DNA of 64,000 nt from Fratercula arctica (Eukaryota; Chordata; Aves; Charadriiformes; Alcidae), in assembly GCA_947846985.1 (NCBI GenBank), contig CANTUZ010000003.1, positions 59,716,096 to 59,780,095 of the forward strand. Reading direction: 5' to 3'. The notes beneath the pieces were generated by a model. The model was not told the origin of the DNA. It made no database searches and saw nothing but the letters and a program-made list of their open reading frames with translations. Position numbers and translations under genes: made by a program. Positions 34,611 to 49,512 of this stretch are shown here, one piece after another (the first letter of the stretch is position 1; the number at the start of each line of letters is the position of its first letter).

Positions 34611-36974
34611 ATTAGTTTAGTTTTCTTTTCTGGTGTGAAATATTTTCCCTTTTTCCCCCCTATCTCAGCATGATAAATACAATCTCACTTAAAACGAACA
34701 ATGTTAGCCTCAACTATGCATCTTAGCTCTCATTTGAAGGTATTTCTGATAAAACTGATAAAAAGTGTGTTTTGCTTGATTCCTCGTTGCCTCTCTCTAA
34801 AACTGTTTCATCCAGCTGTTAAAAAAGATAAGAAGATTATGCACAAAGTTGGTTATTACGTGAAAAAGAAGGGGAAAAAAGTCTGAAGCCTAATCACTAG
34901 CCTTAGTCAAACGCTATGCTTCTCCCCTAATGACAATATACAATACCTAGACCACATAATAAATAATTCCTCTCAGGTGGACCTCCTTTTTCCAAAAACC
35001 GTCAGCAGCTGCCTGATTCCCAGACTTCATGCTCTTTCTGCTGTCAGCGTATCTGTAATGACTGTCAAGAAGAGCGTTGATTAGTACGTACTGTGGTAGC
35101 TTTTCTAATTAAGGCTTTTCTCTCCAAGGGTGTGAATTTCACGTTTTGGTAGAAAGCCACAATGGATTAGGCTCTTTGTTGACACAGCTGAATGGAATTT
35201 GAGGTTACTTAATTCCCTAATGACCGGCCCCTCAAACTTTTGCCAGCTCACTTGCCCAGAAGACTGTTTCATAATATGCAACCTCAAACCTCATTTGTTC
35301 AGAAGTTTTCAACATAGTACTTTTAAGCAGAGTTGTTACATTGTACTAGTTCTTGGCAGGTATTCTGGCTCTGCATAAAATATAATCTGTTTTGATGCAG
35401 GGTTTCCAAAGGATTTATGTGTTTGGAATTGACAAAATAGGTATCCAAATATATATTTCTCTCTCAAATAATTAATCCTCTAGCTGTGTGCTTAAAGCCA
35501 ACTATTTTGTTATGCTGATGATGCTTCATCAGTATAAGCACTGAGAAGACTTAAGCTTCTTGTGAGGAAAAAATGAAGCTGAAAAATCAACCTTGCAAAA
35601 AGGGAAAAACTCTCTTCCTTGGGCAAAGGTGTGCTCTTTTGGTGCGCCTACAGCAACGTGACTGACTGTAAGTAGAATGGCTCAGTCCACCACTCATGAA
35701 GTGGCTGAAATTCTGCAAGCCACACACAAAAGGATGGTCTTGAGAGGAAATAGTCTCTGAGTGCCAAGTTTTGAAAATCAGGAAAGCATCAGAATGGGCG
35801 CTAATGAGGTAAGTGGACAAGGAGTTGAAACCTATGAGGTGATTTTCAACCTCTAAATCTTATTTATTAGTATACCCTACCAACCTACCACTTTCTCTGG
35901 TGATTTCTCACAAAGAGTTTAAGTTTGGTGATTCTCCAGATGGATTTCTGATTAATGTGCGTGGGATAAGCTGGTATCCTATCTTCCATCTGAGTCCCAT
36001 TTAGCTGCCAGGGAAGCCAGTAATCCTAGCAGAATGTGGACCACCAGCATTTTCCACATGCTGTACTGAATGGTGGATCCTAAATTTGAAACAAGACTTA
36101 TCCATTGGAACAAAGGTGACAATCTGCTCGTGACCGCCTTGGCTTTTGAGTAAATGAGAGCAAATGGGAGGAGGAGGGAGAAAATGATTAATTTGTTTGC
36201 CAGCATTACCTAGAGCAGAGTACGTGTTAGAAAATAGACTAGCTGTGGAGAGTGGGGGATGCCAAGAGGCTGTCACATGGTAATGGGGGTGTGAGAAGAC
36301 ACACAGGAAAGGCTGGGGTGGGTAGATGAGACCAAGCAGTGACTTGGGCTTGGAGATAAGGCACTGCAGGGGGAAGTGGCAGCAGGAACCTGGGAAGCAG
36401 GGAGCTGGGTGAGGGGAAGGCGAAGCTACTCAGTATGTTATGTCAGTGGGCTGCTGTCACATCACTCATACCTTTTGGCCATACAGAAGCTCTCATAGCT
36501 CCAAGGAAGACAGCTGCACTAAGAGGTGATGGCTCAGTGATAAAACTCTGCAGCACCTGTGGGACTTCTTCTGGCAGCTGCTGTAACAGCTTTATTTGTT
36601 TTCAATTTACTCTATATTGTTTTCTGTGAAAAAGGTCCAGCTGAGAAGCAAGGTGGAAGGTTCCTTATTTCTAGGTGATGCTGCCTGGCTCCTGTGGCAC
36701 TCTCTGGAGGCTTCCTCTCCTGAAAGCCACTGGATAATGTCAGGAAATAAAATTTCTGCATGGCCAGATGGGTCAGGCAAGCAGACTGCAGTTAGAAAGT
36801 AACTCTTGGAAGCAGTGAGGGGACATTTTTGTGTTGGAATGCAGACACATAAGTGTCAAAGAGAAAGAAATTCAAGGGACCAGAGGGAAACCATGGAAGT
36901 TGCTGGAGAAAAGATCTTGTCCTTTAAGGAAAGTATAGGAAAGGAGGAAACTTGTAGACTGAGCCCAAGTCACT

Positions 36975-37005
36975 ATTCCTTAATTACCCTAAGGTAATTA
37001 AGAAT
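36975..37005. repeat. Hairpin-forming inverted repeat around TAATTA
   Basis: CTTAATTACC (36979-36988) and GGTAATTAAG (36993-37002) are exact reverse complements separated by the 4-base loop CTAA. Pairing continues three more bases on each side with one bulged C. Each arm contains the homeodomain core TAATTA. Function unknown. Confidence 0.8.
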
Positions 37006-40000
37006 GTTGTTTCTAGTGTCAGGGATATAGGCTTCTCTCAGTAAATGGCCAATGAAAACCACCAGGCCCAAATCCTCCAGGATCCATACTCCAGGGAATA
37101 TCCAGGTATTTTCTGCAACAGCTGCCATGGCACAGACAAACTGCATCTGAGAATACCCCTTGGAGAGGCAGGTTCAAATAATGAATTGGATGGAAACCTT
37201 GTGTGCCTTTGCTGAAAGCTCCAGATCCTGGCTCACTGGAAGCTGCTCGTTATCACTGCAAGCTGCAAAGTCACTGGTTATTTAGATAGAACAAATTGGT
37301 TGGCCTTGTACATGTGTCTGCCTAAAAAACACTTGCCAGGCAGCTAGCTAATTGCTAGCTAATAATCTTCAGACAGTGGGTTGCAGGACCTCTTTTTCCA
37401 TTTCAGTTAATTTTTTGAGGCAGTATAAATTAGAAGAAAGCTGCTTCAAATGAAAAACTAGTTTAAAGCTGCTCTAGGTCGCATCCCTGTCACTGCCATT
37501 TGCAGTGAAGGAAGGGTCCAGCACAGAACGGCAGTGGAGTTGTGTCCTCCCAGTTCTTACCTGGTATAGCCTTAAGGCCAGCTGAGATCAGCTCCCAGCA
37601 GCAGGAAGCCATAAATGATACCTTACGGCTTCTAGTCATCCTTCCCTGAATAGACACTTTTCTGTGCTAGAGGAGAAAATTGTGCTAAACATAAGTGTCA
37701 GGAAATGATTATTACTAAAATATGTAGCATATACTGGCAACAACCCAACAACGGTTGTTTCCTGTTGCTTAAGCTAAAAGTATGACAAAGACAGACTTAT
37801 TTCTAAGGTTTAGCAAAATTCAGTTGACTAATTAAATAACAGGTTATACAAATGATGGCATAACTACAGTGTTAATGAAAATTTCTAGCTACCAAATGTC
37901 GGTAGGAGATTTTCTGTGTATCCACAGTGTTGAAACCATTCAGTCCAAAGCTGGTGGGTGGTGTCATCTGTGACCATGACAGTCTCATAAAGATAATATG
38001 CGGGTAGAACCACTCTGAAGAGAAGATAAGTAGCTGGTTGACAGAACTAAGGATCCTTACTTACTTATCCCAGAGGTGTGTTAATGATTTTGCAAGGAAG
38101 CCTTTCTGCCTTCTTGGGACATGGACTCCATCTTCTAGTAACAGAGAAAATACATTTTCTTGCTCTGTTTCACTCTAGCTATTGGATTTATTTACCATGG
38201 TGGACACTTAATTATGACCTAAACCAAAACCTCCGGTTATTAATGATGGCGGCTGAAAAGCGTGGGATAACATAGGTGTAACGTGAGTAGTTCTTACCAG
38301 GCTATCAGCTCAGGGTATATGCTTGGTTTCCTATCATTCTTTACTACATTCTGCTAAGTCATGTGACAGCTAGAAGGTCACTTTTCCTTCACTAGGGTTA
38401 GTTGCTGTATTTCAGCTGCCACACTGTGAAAACACCTTTTTCTCCTGATGGGAACAAGGCCCAAGGAACCAGTAGCTCAAACAAGAGAATTTAGGCATTC
38501 TTTCCTCACCGACTTGCTTGCAAATGATGATAGAAAGATGGGCAGGCTCATTTTCAGTAATGTGATAAAAAAGAGCTAAATTAACGGATATGTAATTAGG
38601 GAAAAGAGGGGATGATTACAAATGAAATATCTTTCATTTAGATCTGAATATGTAGATCTGCTTTGGTCAGTTAACAAAATGTATTACCTTTTCAGCACAA
38701 TATTGGTTCTTAATAATATTAAAGGCATTTGATTTCTTTGACTGGGAAGAAGGCCAATCCTAATCACTGGCACCGCAAATATTAGTCTAATCCCTTTCTC
38801 TGTTTTATCTCCCACATATTATTAGTTCAACAAAATTTCTACCTGTCTAATCATTTATGTGCGTTAGTAACACAGCACAGTCCTCTAGAAGGTATGTTAT
38901 TTTGTTCTGCAAATGCTCAAAAATGGTTGCTGCAATCACTTTTTTAATCATCTTATTCATCACATGGACACCATGTTGGATTTGAAATATCATGTTACTA
39001 TTACTCACTACAATTATTGCAGCCAGGAGTGAACAGAAAAAGAAGAAAGAAAGGGGAAGAATAGCCAGAAAAAGATAGAGAGTGAAACAGATAATCACCA
39101 TAATGAAAGGAAAATAAATTCAATTTTAAAAATCTGTTTTATCTATTTTATCTATTCATCGTAGCTCCTTCACAGACAATGGATTTGTATCATTTTATGG
39201 AAATTCAGGCATAAGGTTAAATCACAAGGAAGAATGATTTGCTTAAATACATTTAATGAACTTTGCTAACTTCCAGAATGATTTGTATTGCCAGGAAATC
39301 TCAAACATAGACTTTTTGCAGGCTGAAACAATACTGTTTCTCTCTTGGGGTGAAAGGAGAGCTGGACAGGAGAAGCCTTAAATAACATGAGTTGAAAAGA
39401 ATTTTAAAGGCCTGCTCAGCCAGTTCTCTATAACTGCAAGTTTAATCAGTGATATTTTGTCGCTGATAGAGAGTTATGAAGTCTAGCTTCAAATAAAAGG
39501 ATAATTCCACTCATTGTGATTCCATAATTTGCCTTTTCAATGAGTACCATTGACCTGATGTTGGATACACTGGCATTATTGAGCTTTCCTCCTAAACTTT
39601 CACTTTCCTAATTCTTCTGTATATTTAAAAGGACAGTAACTTATTTTCTCCCCTGAAGTAACTAGAATAGCTGGTTCCTGTCCTAAAGTGCTGATTTACA
39701 TGACCTTTGTCACAATTGTCTCGCATTCATTTTTTTTCTAATAAAGGATTAAGTCAGAGAAATGTCACTAAAAAAAATGTTTCTGAGCCCTTTGTCGTTC
39801 CTTAGGAAATTAGTGTTAGCCTTCTTAGTTATATTCATTAAAATGTTGGCTTAGGCTCCTCTTCTGTCTTCTTGAATGTAACTGGAAAAGAGAAGACAGT
39901 TCAGAGGAAATTTAAAAAAAATAATCTTATCATGATGTAGTTTGGTTTTCACACTGGACGATTGCAAAGCGGTTTTCATTTTAATTTTCTAGAAGTCACG

Positions 40001-43000
40001 CTTACGAGTAGCTGAAGTGCAGCTAGGAGCAGAGTCTAAGCCATTAAACATTTTTATGTGCCATGGGAAATGTGTCACCCCGTGCCACAACCTCCTGCAG
40101 GTCTCCCAGAGGAGACGTACCTTTGCAAAGCAAAAAAGCTTTAAACTGAAAATGCCTCACTGCACCGACAGAGGAGTGTCCTGTTGAATGTCCTTCCATT
40201 CCTCAGGGCTTCTTTCACTGTAGTTGCAGATACAATTGTACCCTGTAAAACCTTATATCTCCTTGTACAAATCTGCTGCTGGCTATTTGCACAACGAATC
40301 CGAGATCGTGGAAATAGGATTCTGAGGAGCTGCGTGTTCAGGAGAAAAGAAAGTTAAGGCACGGGAAGTTATCTGAATTAATCATTATTTTCTGTGTCTC
40401 GGACAGTAAAAGGGAAGCCATCATGGACTTCACATACATTTGTCATCTCACATTAAACCTAAACAACATTTGTGAGGATCCAAATGATAACTGCACAGGG
40501 AACCACTGCATCCCATGGTGTTTATGTCCCAGGCCAGCCAGTTTCCTGTTGGTTCCATGATGGCACACATCTAATGTCACCTAAATGAGGTCGGAAATGA
40601 AGGTGTCTGTACTAGTACTTGGATTATATCAAAATAAAATATAAAAATTCTGCCCGCTTAGCATAGGAAAGAGGAACAATTATTCGCCATGGTTTTTTTA
40701 AGGCATATGGCTTATCTTCTTTTATTCTCAAGTAAAAAACAAGCTTTGCTCACATCACCATGTTAAATATGAAGACAAAACAAATTATTTGAGTGCTCTT
40801 TCTGCTCTGTTCTTAAAACCTGTGACTTTCAGAGACACTTATGCTAGAATATGTTAGGGGCACCAATGGAAATAGTATTACTTCTAACTTTCCTTACTCC
40901 AATACGTTCAGCATTTGTGTTTGTCTCTATAATGAGAACAACTATGTTTTTTGTCTCACTAGGAGTCAATACCTCCAGCAGCAAAATACCTTCTAATCTT
41001 TTTTAGAGAGTATGTTTGTGTGGAGCTTCTTACAAAATAAGACTGTGAATAATACCTAATGCCAACTCAGACTGCAAGACTGAATGCTGGATTACACTTA
41101 ATTACCTTAATCAGTGCAGTTCTATTACTGTCTCCACTAATGACAAAATCTTGACTTATCTGCTTGAATAATTGCTGGCTGTGATCAGGCATCTGAGCTT
41201 TTGAAGAAGAATGCCCTTTTACATGAAGCTAAACTGGATGTTTGCTCTTACTGATGCTTGTGTAACAAGTTCAACTCATGAACATGTGCTCTCTGATTTG
41301 CTTTCTGAGAAGAGAATTGGTCTTAGGCACAAACTCTCTAGCAATGCTTTCTAATACTGTAGGGCTTGCAGGTGTTATGAACCGAAGTCTAGCATTGGAA
41401 ATTAATTTCAGTATCTCACATGGCTGATTTAGTTATCAGCTTTTCTCATTTTGTGTCTGAAGATAGCACCATCTTCTGATGGCTAGGCCTGGAATAATAA
41501 GCAGCTTCAAAGGTACTAGGCAGATGCTATAAAGGATAATTTTTAACATTTTGAACATTTTGTAATGCATTATTATCTCCCAAATTATGTTTAGAATTGT
41601 TTCACTTCTCCCTATTGTTAAAAAGTACCATTTAGTAATTCAGCCCTTCCTTTCGGGAGATCCCCGCGGCGTCCTATTTACTTTCTTCTGCATGATGGCC
41701 TGTAGGAAATAACTTTTCTCTCCCCTTTGACAAAAGTTGCAGCTCCACGTGCTAGTATGAGGACCTGTTACCACCAGGAACAGCGCTAACATTTTACCTT
41801 GTGACTACCTGGTCCTTGCTTGACTCGCCCCAGAGGAGGAAGAAGGAGGGAAGGTGAGTGCAGTGGAAGTGGGCTCCTGTCACTCCAAAATCCATGTTTC
41901 ATTAAGGCAGGGAGTTTAAACTCTTCCTTTCTGCTTTGAAAAGCAAAAGAGAATGGTTGTCTCACATCTTCTTCCTCCTACTGTTACTCCCATCACTTTA
42001 GGTGCAACTGCAGTATGTGCTGGCACATTTGAGGTCTTAGTGTGAATGGAAGAGGTGTGGCTTCAACATGGCTTGAAATCTGTAGTTGTAAAAATGTTCC
42101 TCATTTGTGGGGCAGTATTTTGGGCTAATACAGTAGTGGAGATCTATATGTATGAAATATAATACTTCAGGTAAGATTTTGTTAGTATTTCTGCCAAATA
42201 TAGTTCCTTCTCTGAAAGTAACTTATTACAAACTAAACCTAATATATGCTAAAGTGCAGGCATATTAATTTGCACAGTCAAAATATGATTAAACATTAAA
42301 AAGTGAATGCAACTCCTTAGAGTGTGTCGGTCAATTCTGTTAATTCCATGTCTGAATGTCTATATGTCTATATCTGCCTCCTGTTTTAGACAGCATAAAA
42401 TGTAGAAGCTACGCTTTTGTTCAATACGTACACATAGCCACAGTTATGTACTATTTTTGACTAAGTTCTCATATGCTAAATTATAAAAGCCCTTGAAGTA
42501 AAAAAAGAACCACACAATCATTGCTGCAAATAAATAATGGTACATCCATTGATTAACTGGAATGAAGCCTTAGCAATATGAGGCTCAACCTTGGTCCAGC
42601 TCAAAGACAGAGGTTTAGTCTCATTTGCACCTCTACCATTACTGGAATTATTAGTACGTTGAGCTGACACTTGCTATAGCTTTGTGCCTGTAAATTGCCT
42701 TAAGTTACACTAGCAACACCGCTCCAGTATGTGTGGCTGTATGAACAGAAAACTTAGAGCGTCCTATGGGTTCAAGTTCCAAATTTGGTCCTCTCTCGGC
42801 TCCTGCGAGGTGGAACAAGTGATATATCCTCACCACATATAGATGCCTTTGCATCCTCACCTGGATCCTGGCAGCGAGCACAATTTAGACTCCTGGGGTG
42901 CAGTGCTTTCATTCTAGGCTGACACAGTGCTCTCTAGCAAAATTGTATCCCTCTATTTTCAATAGCACCTCAAAGCACCACCTCTTTTTGCAATTACAGT

Positions 43001-44800
43001 GTCTGTTCTGTTGTTGTTTTTGTTCTGTGGTTTTTTTTTGTTGTTTTGTTTTTAATATAAATACAATCAGTTCAGGAGATGTAGACACTTTGCAAGTGCT
43101 ATTCTCTAGCCCGTGAATTAAGCACTTTAGTTAGTTTATATCAGTATTAAGTACATCAGATAGTAACACAAAATGCTGTCTTACAAAATTAGTACAGAAA
43201 AAGCAACCTATTTTTGCTTTTTCCTCAATTTTGGGGTGAAAACCTAAAATATTTGAAGGTTTTCTTTGGTATCTGACTGATTTTTTTTCTAATAGTGAAA
43301 TATGAAAATAAAATAAATTAAAAAGTTTCTGTATTTCATTTCACCTTTTCCAATACCTTAGTTCCTTTATTCTTGTTTCTATCTGTAAAGAAAAAAAATA
43401 GGAGAAAACTGAGTTTGGGGTGTTCTTTTTTATACACCTTTATAATAGACTGCTGTTAAGTAGTGTCCTGAGTTCTGTTTGATTCTTCTTGGTTTTGTTA
43501 ACTTGATGAAACAATCATTGTTAAATTTCAACACAGCATTTTGATACAGAATAGTGTTTGTTTTAAAAATGTATTTTTTTACATAATACATAAACATGTA
43601 ATTTTTTTTTTTGTTATTGCCATCTCATATAAGGCCATAATTCGCTGAGATTTTAAGAAAATGTTCTCAGCAAGAGATTAAAATAGAGCAAAGAATAATC
43701 TCCTGGTGAGAAGAAGCGAAAGACAGATTTCTCTCAGCAAAATGCAAATCATTTTCAAGGGCTTGTGCACAGCATAACAAAGGGAACCACGGCAACACAA
43801 GTAAACATATACATTCAAAACCGGTAATTGACTGATAGGGTTGAGACAAAAATAAAGAGCAAAATCACTGGTGTTCAAAGTTTGCCAGCAAAGATGTGAT
43901 GGTACTTCAAGTTTTGCATTTGGATTCAGAGCTCATAGAAATTCAGGGATAAAGGTCACAGACAAGTAAAATTGAAATCTCTGGATTGCGTTTCTACTGA
44001 TATAACAAATTTTGGTAACTAGAAGGGTGCCTTGTGAAATTCAAGGCTTTGTGCAGTGTGTAGGATGTTTGGTGGTAACTTTCCCAGTTCCTGGAGGTTC
44101 AATGAATTAGAAAGATAATCTGCCATGCTGGTTATTATTGCTTATATTACACTAATCAACAATCCTGATCTTTTCCTGTAGGCAGCCTGTCATGACACCA
44201 GCATCAAACGCTGTTTTACTCCTCCTGCAGACCAGACATTGGTTTGCTTGGAGAGTCACAGTCTGCTTAACAGAACTGGATTCAATCCATAAAGAAGTAG
44301 AGAGAATATTATTAACGGCAGCCACTGTAACTTCCTATGGGGGAAAAACAAACCACCCCCGCAGAAACTGAAAAAAAATCCCCAACACATGGCATAGCTG
44401 TTCTACAATATATATCATCATTTTAAATTGAGATAATGAGTTTAGTTGATAAAGGCTCTATAAAACATAAAGACTTTGATAAGCAGTTTGATTTGTACTT
44501 CATGACCTTCAAAACTGGCATTTATGCACATGGTAATGAGATGAGAGATAAGACCTGGAGCTCTCAAACCTTGTCATTAATAAGAAATAACAGGTGAATG
44601 GAGTTTCTAGTGTTGGAGATTCCATTGAGGATTTTCAAGGAACGGTTTTCAGTGTAGCATGACTCAATATTTTCATCAGTAACCAAGAATCAGATTTTTT
44701 TTTTTTAAATAAAAAATTAATACCCATGTATACATTACACAAAGGTGCCACTGAGTGGCAAGTAATGAAGGCCAGATAGTTATACTTACAAGTTTTGATA

Positions 44801-44824
44801 CATCCATTTCCAAAGAAATGGATG
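44801..44824. repeat. Hairpin-forming inverted repeat (10-base arms, 4-base loop)
   Basis: CATCCATTTC (44801-44810) pairs exactly with GAAATGGATG (44815-44824) around the loop CAAA. The structure is compact and perfect. It is too short for a microRNA precursor and its function is unknown. Confidence 0.8.
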
Positions 44825-47800
44825 CATAAACATTACCAGAACCAAATACAGAAATTTGGCTGCTGTACTTCTGTAATGGCAAAATGCATTTTCCAAAGAG
44901 GTAAGTAACCAAGAATAAAATCACAATGTTATGTTGTAGTAAAAAGTCTCATGTTACACTTATAGAGGGAGGGAATAGAAACATGACTTTAGCTCTCTAA
45001 GTGGCTTTTTTCCTACAGAAGAAACATACCAAATCCCATGGTTATTCACGTTGTTAGAAGGATGATGAAAACTTGCGCATAGGGAGGTGCAAGGACTAAA
45101 AGTGATGAAAGGTCTGTTACACATGGCTTTCTTTTAAAGAATAAAAGGGTTCACTTTGTTTAGAAAGGAAGAGTGAGAGGAAATGTGGTTCAGTTATGAA
45201 AGTATCTTCAGGAGGAAAAAGACTAGATTCATAAAAATCTTTTTCAGATCACTAAATAATAAAATGTGATGAAAGTCAATGACCTGGAATTAAAAATTAA
45301 TAATTTAGATGAGAAATTAAGTGCATTTTTACAAAAGTCATAATTACTGAATTATACAAACTACCAAGATAAGCAGTAAATATTAACAAGAACATTATTT
45401 TTGTTATCACAATTATTATTAATTAAGGTCTTCGAACGAAGTTTGAATTATTTCTGGGAAAACATGTTGTCCAAATTCAAATTACTGAGGTTAATATGAG
45501 AATAACTGAGAGAAATTCAAAATACATTAGAAGTCAAAGAAATTGCTAGTTTTTCCCAGTTTTCAGGTTTTGCATTTCCAGGTTTATCTTTTAAACCGAT
45601 ATCCTGTATATATAGTAGCAGTGCATGGAACAGAAATAAGGGATATGTGTACGGAGAAGAGTAGTGGTAGAAAGGGGAAATCTGCTTCTGTACATCTCCT
45701 GCAATCCCTTTCTCTTTCCTCTCTTTCTCCCAAACTCTCAGTGTAGTTTCCTGACAGTAAACTTGCACAGAGAAGGATTTATTTTAGAAGGATAAGAAAG
45801 CTATATGGAGATAATACTTAGCAAAACACTTTTATGTCTAAACTACCAATAGCACTTGCCAATTCAATTGATACATTTCTAAAACATATTGGAGCAGATG
45901 GGGTGATGGCTGTTTCACATATCCATTCAAAAACAGCTGTGATATCTAATATAATCTGGAGGCTGGCAATAAACCCCACCGTTCCTAATTTCTGCTCCAA
46001 AATGCAGTAAAATGTAATTTTTAGAACCAAAAACTGAGCAGATGGACAGTTAGAACACTGTGGCTGACATCAGGACCTTGCTTATAGCACTGAAATTCTG
46101 TGACTGTGGTTTGCTAATCAAAATACTTGCAATGCAGAGTTAGCCTTTATTCCCTCAGATAATGCTTTTAGATCAGCTTTGGAATTTTATTTATTTTATT
46201 TTTTAAGCAAAATTACAACATCCTGAGGCGCTGATTATCAAAACAACAGCCTAGGACTAGAAAACAATCCTAGTCAAGCAAATATTACTTCACGTAGAAG
46301 GTTACCTAATTCCTTTATTTACCGAAGGTTTTGTACAAGAAGGGCAGTCATTTTGCAATGGGCAAGTCTCCTCGGCAGACCGGCAGCAGCCAGGAGTACC
46401 TAGCACGTGCGCGTGGTTGTGATGAAACCTCCTGACTAATTTAGCATCTTCAGAAGTAGCAGATAGCATCGAGTATTAATGCTCAGAATGTCTGAGAGCA
46501 TGCCCACAGTACAAATGGAGACCGAGACAGAAAGTCCCTAATTTAACATTGGACACGAGTCCACGCGGTGGGGCAGAAATGCCTTGCAGGGGCAGGAGGT
46601 CGGATCCAGGCACGGTCAGGAGGTGCTGCTGTCTCCAGGCAGGGCATGGTAGCTCAGAGGCAGCCTTAGGTGAACACAGCTTCCAGGATTAGCTGCGGTG
46701 GATTGAGTAATGGTAGCAATAGTCCGAGGCGTGTGTTGGCATGAAAGTCTTCTGGAAAATTTTACCTCAGCAGTGTACTATGTGGAAGCATTAGCTTCAG
46801 TAATATACCACCTACAATCTTGATAATTATGCTGAAATTTCCCCCTTAAATACCCACACACGTAAAATGACTGTTTATGATGCAGCTTTTACATGAGAAT
46901 GCCTTGTCTTTATCACATGCTCTGTAATATATGTTTTTTTTTCTTTTTAGATCAGAACAGACATTATTTTTGTAAGCTAATTTTCCTTGCTTGCCTTATT
47001 TTTCCTCCCTGTTTATCCATGACAGAGCCTCTCCCAAGCTGTTTGAAGTCAGCAGAAAGACTGCTAGAGACTTCAAAGGGCCCTGAACGTGTTTTTAAGA
47101 ACATTTCAGAATGAGCCTTCTACTGTGCTGAAGGGTCATTTAACCAAGGGGATGTGAAGTGCAAGTAGAGACACCACCAGGCTCTGCCATACCCCATAGA
47201 AAAGGATAGTTCTTCCAAGCAGAGCAGCTAATTTGTGCAGATTACCTGGCGTGTTTGGGGAGGTATGGTAGGACGGTATTGAGTAGTCTAAGAAGAGAGA
47301 AACCATTTTCATTTGTGACTGGTGACAAGGCATAGACAGTTTACAAAATTAAAAATCTGCCGGTGGAAATGGCTATACGTCTTGTTCCTAACACATCTTT
47401 GCACTGAAAATGTATCCTGAATTAAATCTGATTTGATCTGATTTCAGTGAATCTGCTAGTGTTAATTTGCCTATTCCAGAGTCCCACACTTCCCCCCATA
47501 CAGCCTGATTGATTTCTAAAGCAGACACAATACATTTCTCCTTACTACTGACCCATTTGGTAAGCCAAGTCAACTTAGTCATGATGTCTTAATGTGAAAT
47601 TTTTACTAAGCAGAGGTTCTGATTGCCACATCTCGAATGGAAAGAATCATTGCCAAACCTGGTTTACATTTTTTTAAATTAAATTTACTGTACCAAGAAT
47701 GATGACTACTTACGTCGATTTGCTTGATATTTTGTTAGAGTATCCAGCTGTATCAGCTGTTGTTTTTTTTTTTTCTTTTGTAAGAGTAAATGCTCTACCG

Positions 47801-48414
47801 GTCTTCTCTGCAAAACACATCTAGATTAATCCTCTCTGCAAGGCTAAAATTCATTAACTGAGTGGCTTTGGTTGATTGTCAACAAAACCAGTAATAAATA
47901 TACCCACATTTTTCTGTGCTTATTTTTCTATCAGTTCTGACTGATATAATTACCTTTGCACTTTTTTTGTTGTAACTGCCTTATCACTTGTCATTTATCC
48001 TGTCTTATGCAGTAGAATACATTTGCTACTTAGATTTACAAATGGTTTATGAAGCAAGATCCCGTTAAACCTGTGTGCATGCTGGTTTCCTCTTTTGTTC
48101 TTATCATGCCTCCGTCTTATGACAAAAGGGCACAGACACTGCTGCGGGAATGACTATTGCAATTACAGATACCTGAAGATGAATAAAACCTTTTTCTTTA
48201 TCCACATGGGAGAAACTTCCCTCTTTTGAGCATGCCTAGGAACTTCTACTGAAGGGACAGTTCAGGCCAAGTTAGTGATTATTTCTCTTGTGAACAGAAT
48301 CTAAAGGATACATACAGAAGCACAATAATAATATGCTTGAGCAATTAGCCTGAGGCTAATGTGCTTCCCTGACTGGCGATGTGACTCTGTGCGCTCTGTG
48401 TTTTAAATAATATT

Positions 48415-48435
48415 ATCCATATAATTAATATGGAT
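48415..48435. repeat. Palindrome with 8-base arms around AATTA
   Basis: ATCCATAT and ATATGGAT flank the 5-base centre AATTA in an AT-rich stretch. It contains a homeodomain-type TAATTA core. No function can be assigned. Confidence 0.75.
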
Positions 48436-49359
48436 TGAGGAGATGTCCAGAATTATAATGAATATGGTAACTCTTGTGCTAAACAGATAATTATATCAGG
48501 AGGAAAGAATTAGCCAAATTGTGTTGGGTTTTGGCAGACACTAACATCGGATAACTATGTTCGACCTCATTTGTCCCCAGTTGATACAGGCAATCCAGTC
48601 TCCAGAGATGAACAGATGTACATAGTTCACTCTGTCACTTGGTTCACCATCTTATGTCTTGTGTTCTCTCTATGGCAACAAGCTGCTCCTGGTAGAAATT
48701 TGGTGCAGAGACTTGGGAGTGAAGCATATATGCATCTATCTGAACACACAGAAAGCTTTTGAATTATTGCCATTTTTTAAGAGGTTCCCTTTTTCCCCTT
48801 ACTGTATGTGCATTTTAACAAATCAAAGGTCTCTGAAGCCAAAGTACTAAGGACCAGCAGAAGCTCATTATTCTGGATTCAGCTAATAGAATTTTAGCTT
48901 CTTGGGGACAATTAAAATTACTGTAAGTGCTCTTGTTTTGGAAACCCTTTGATGCCAATAGTCTGCCTGGTGTCTCTCATTTTGGTATTGGCAGTTTCAA
49001 AGTGCACACCAGTTTACTCCTTGCTTGTGTGCCAAATAACTAAAGATTATCACCACTGATAATGTTAATTAAAATTATTTTTTGAATCTATGCCAAAAAT
49101 GTTCCTCATTTGGCAAAGAGAGTGTGCATAGATGTTATGAAAATATAAAAGTCTCTCTCAACATTATAAAATCCCCAGAAATAGGGATTCTATACAGGGC
49201 CAAGTCTTTTCCAAATAAAAGTCTTCGATCAAGATTTCATAGGTGGTCAAACCAAAACGAAGGCCAAGACATCAAATGTTACAAATGCAGCATATATATG
49301 TATGACTCTCTCTCTCACTCTCTCATCTGTCCATATGTTACATTATAGCATATTATTTA

Positions 49360-49512
49360 TTTGTATTTTGTTATATATGATGTAATATAATCAAATTATA
49401 TGCATATGTGTGTATAAACATGTGCATGTTTGTGTATGTTATACATGTACACTTTTTGTATAAAATATAATATATACAATATATACAAATAAATATACCC
49501 ATATATAATATT
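49360..49512. repeat. AT-rich low-complexity region
   Basis: About 150 bases of mixed TATATA, TGTATG and ATATAC motifs form an irregular decayed microsatellite without a single clean unit. Confidence 0.7.

Noticed and set aside
34701..34886. Frame ending in a Lys-rich stretch, considered as a ribosomal-protein retrocopy
   Set aside because: The Lys run comes from A-rich DNA, no ribosomal protein sequence is recognisable, and there is no poly-A tail or flanking duplication.
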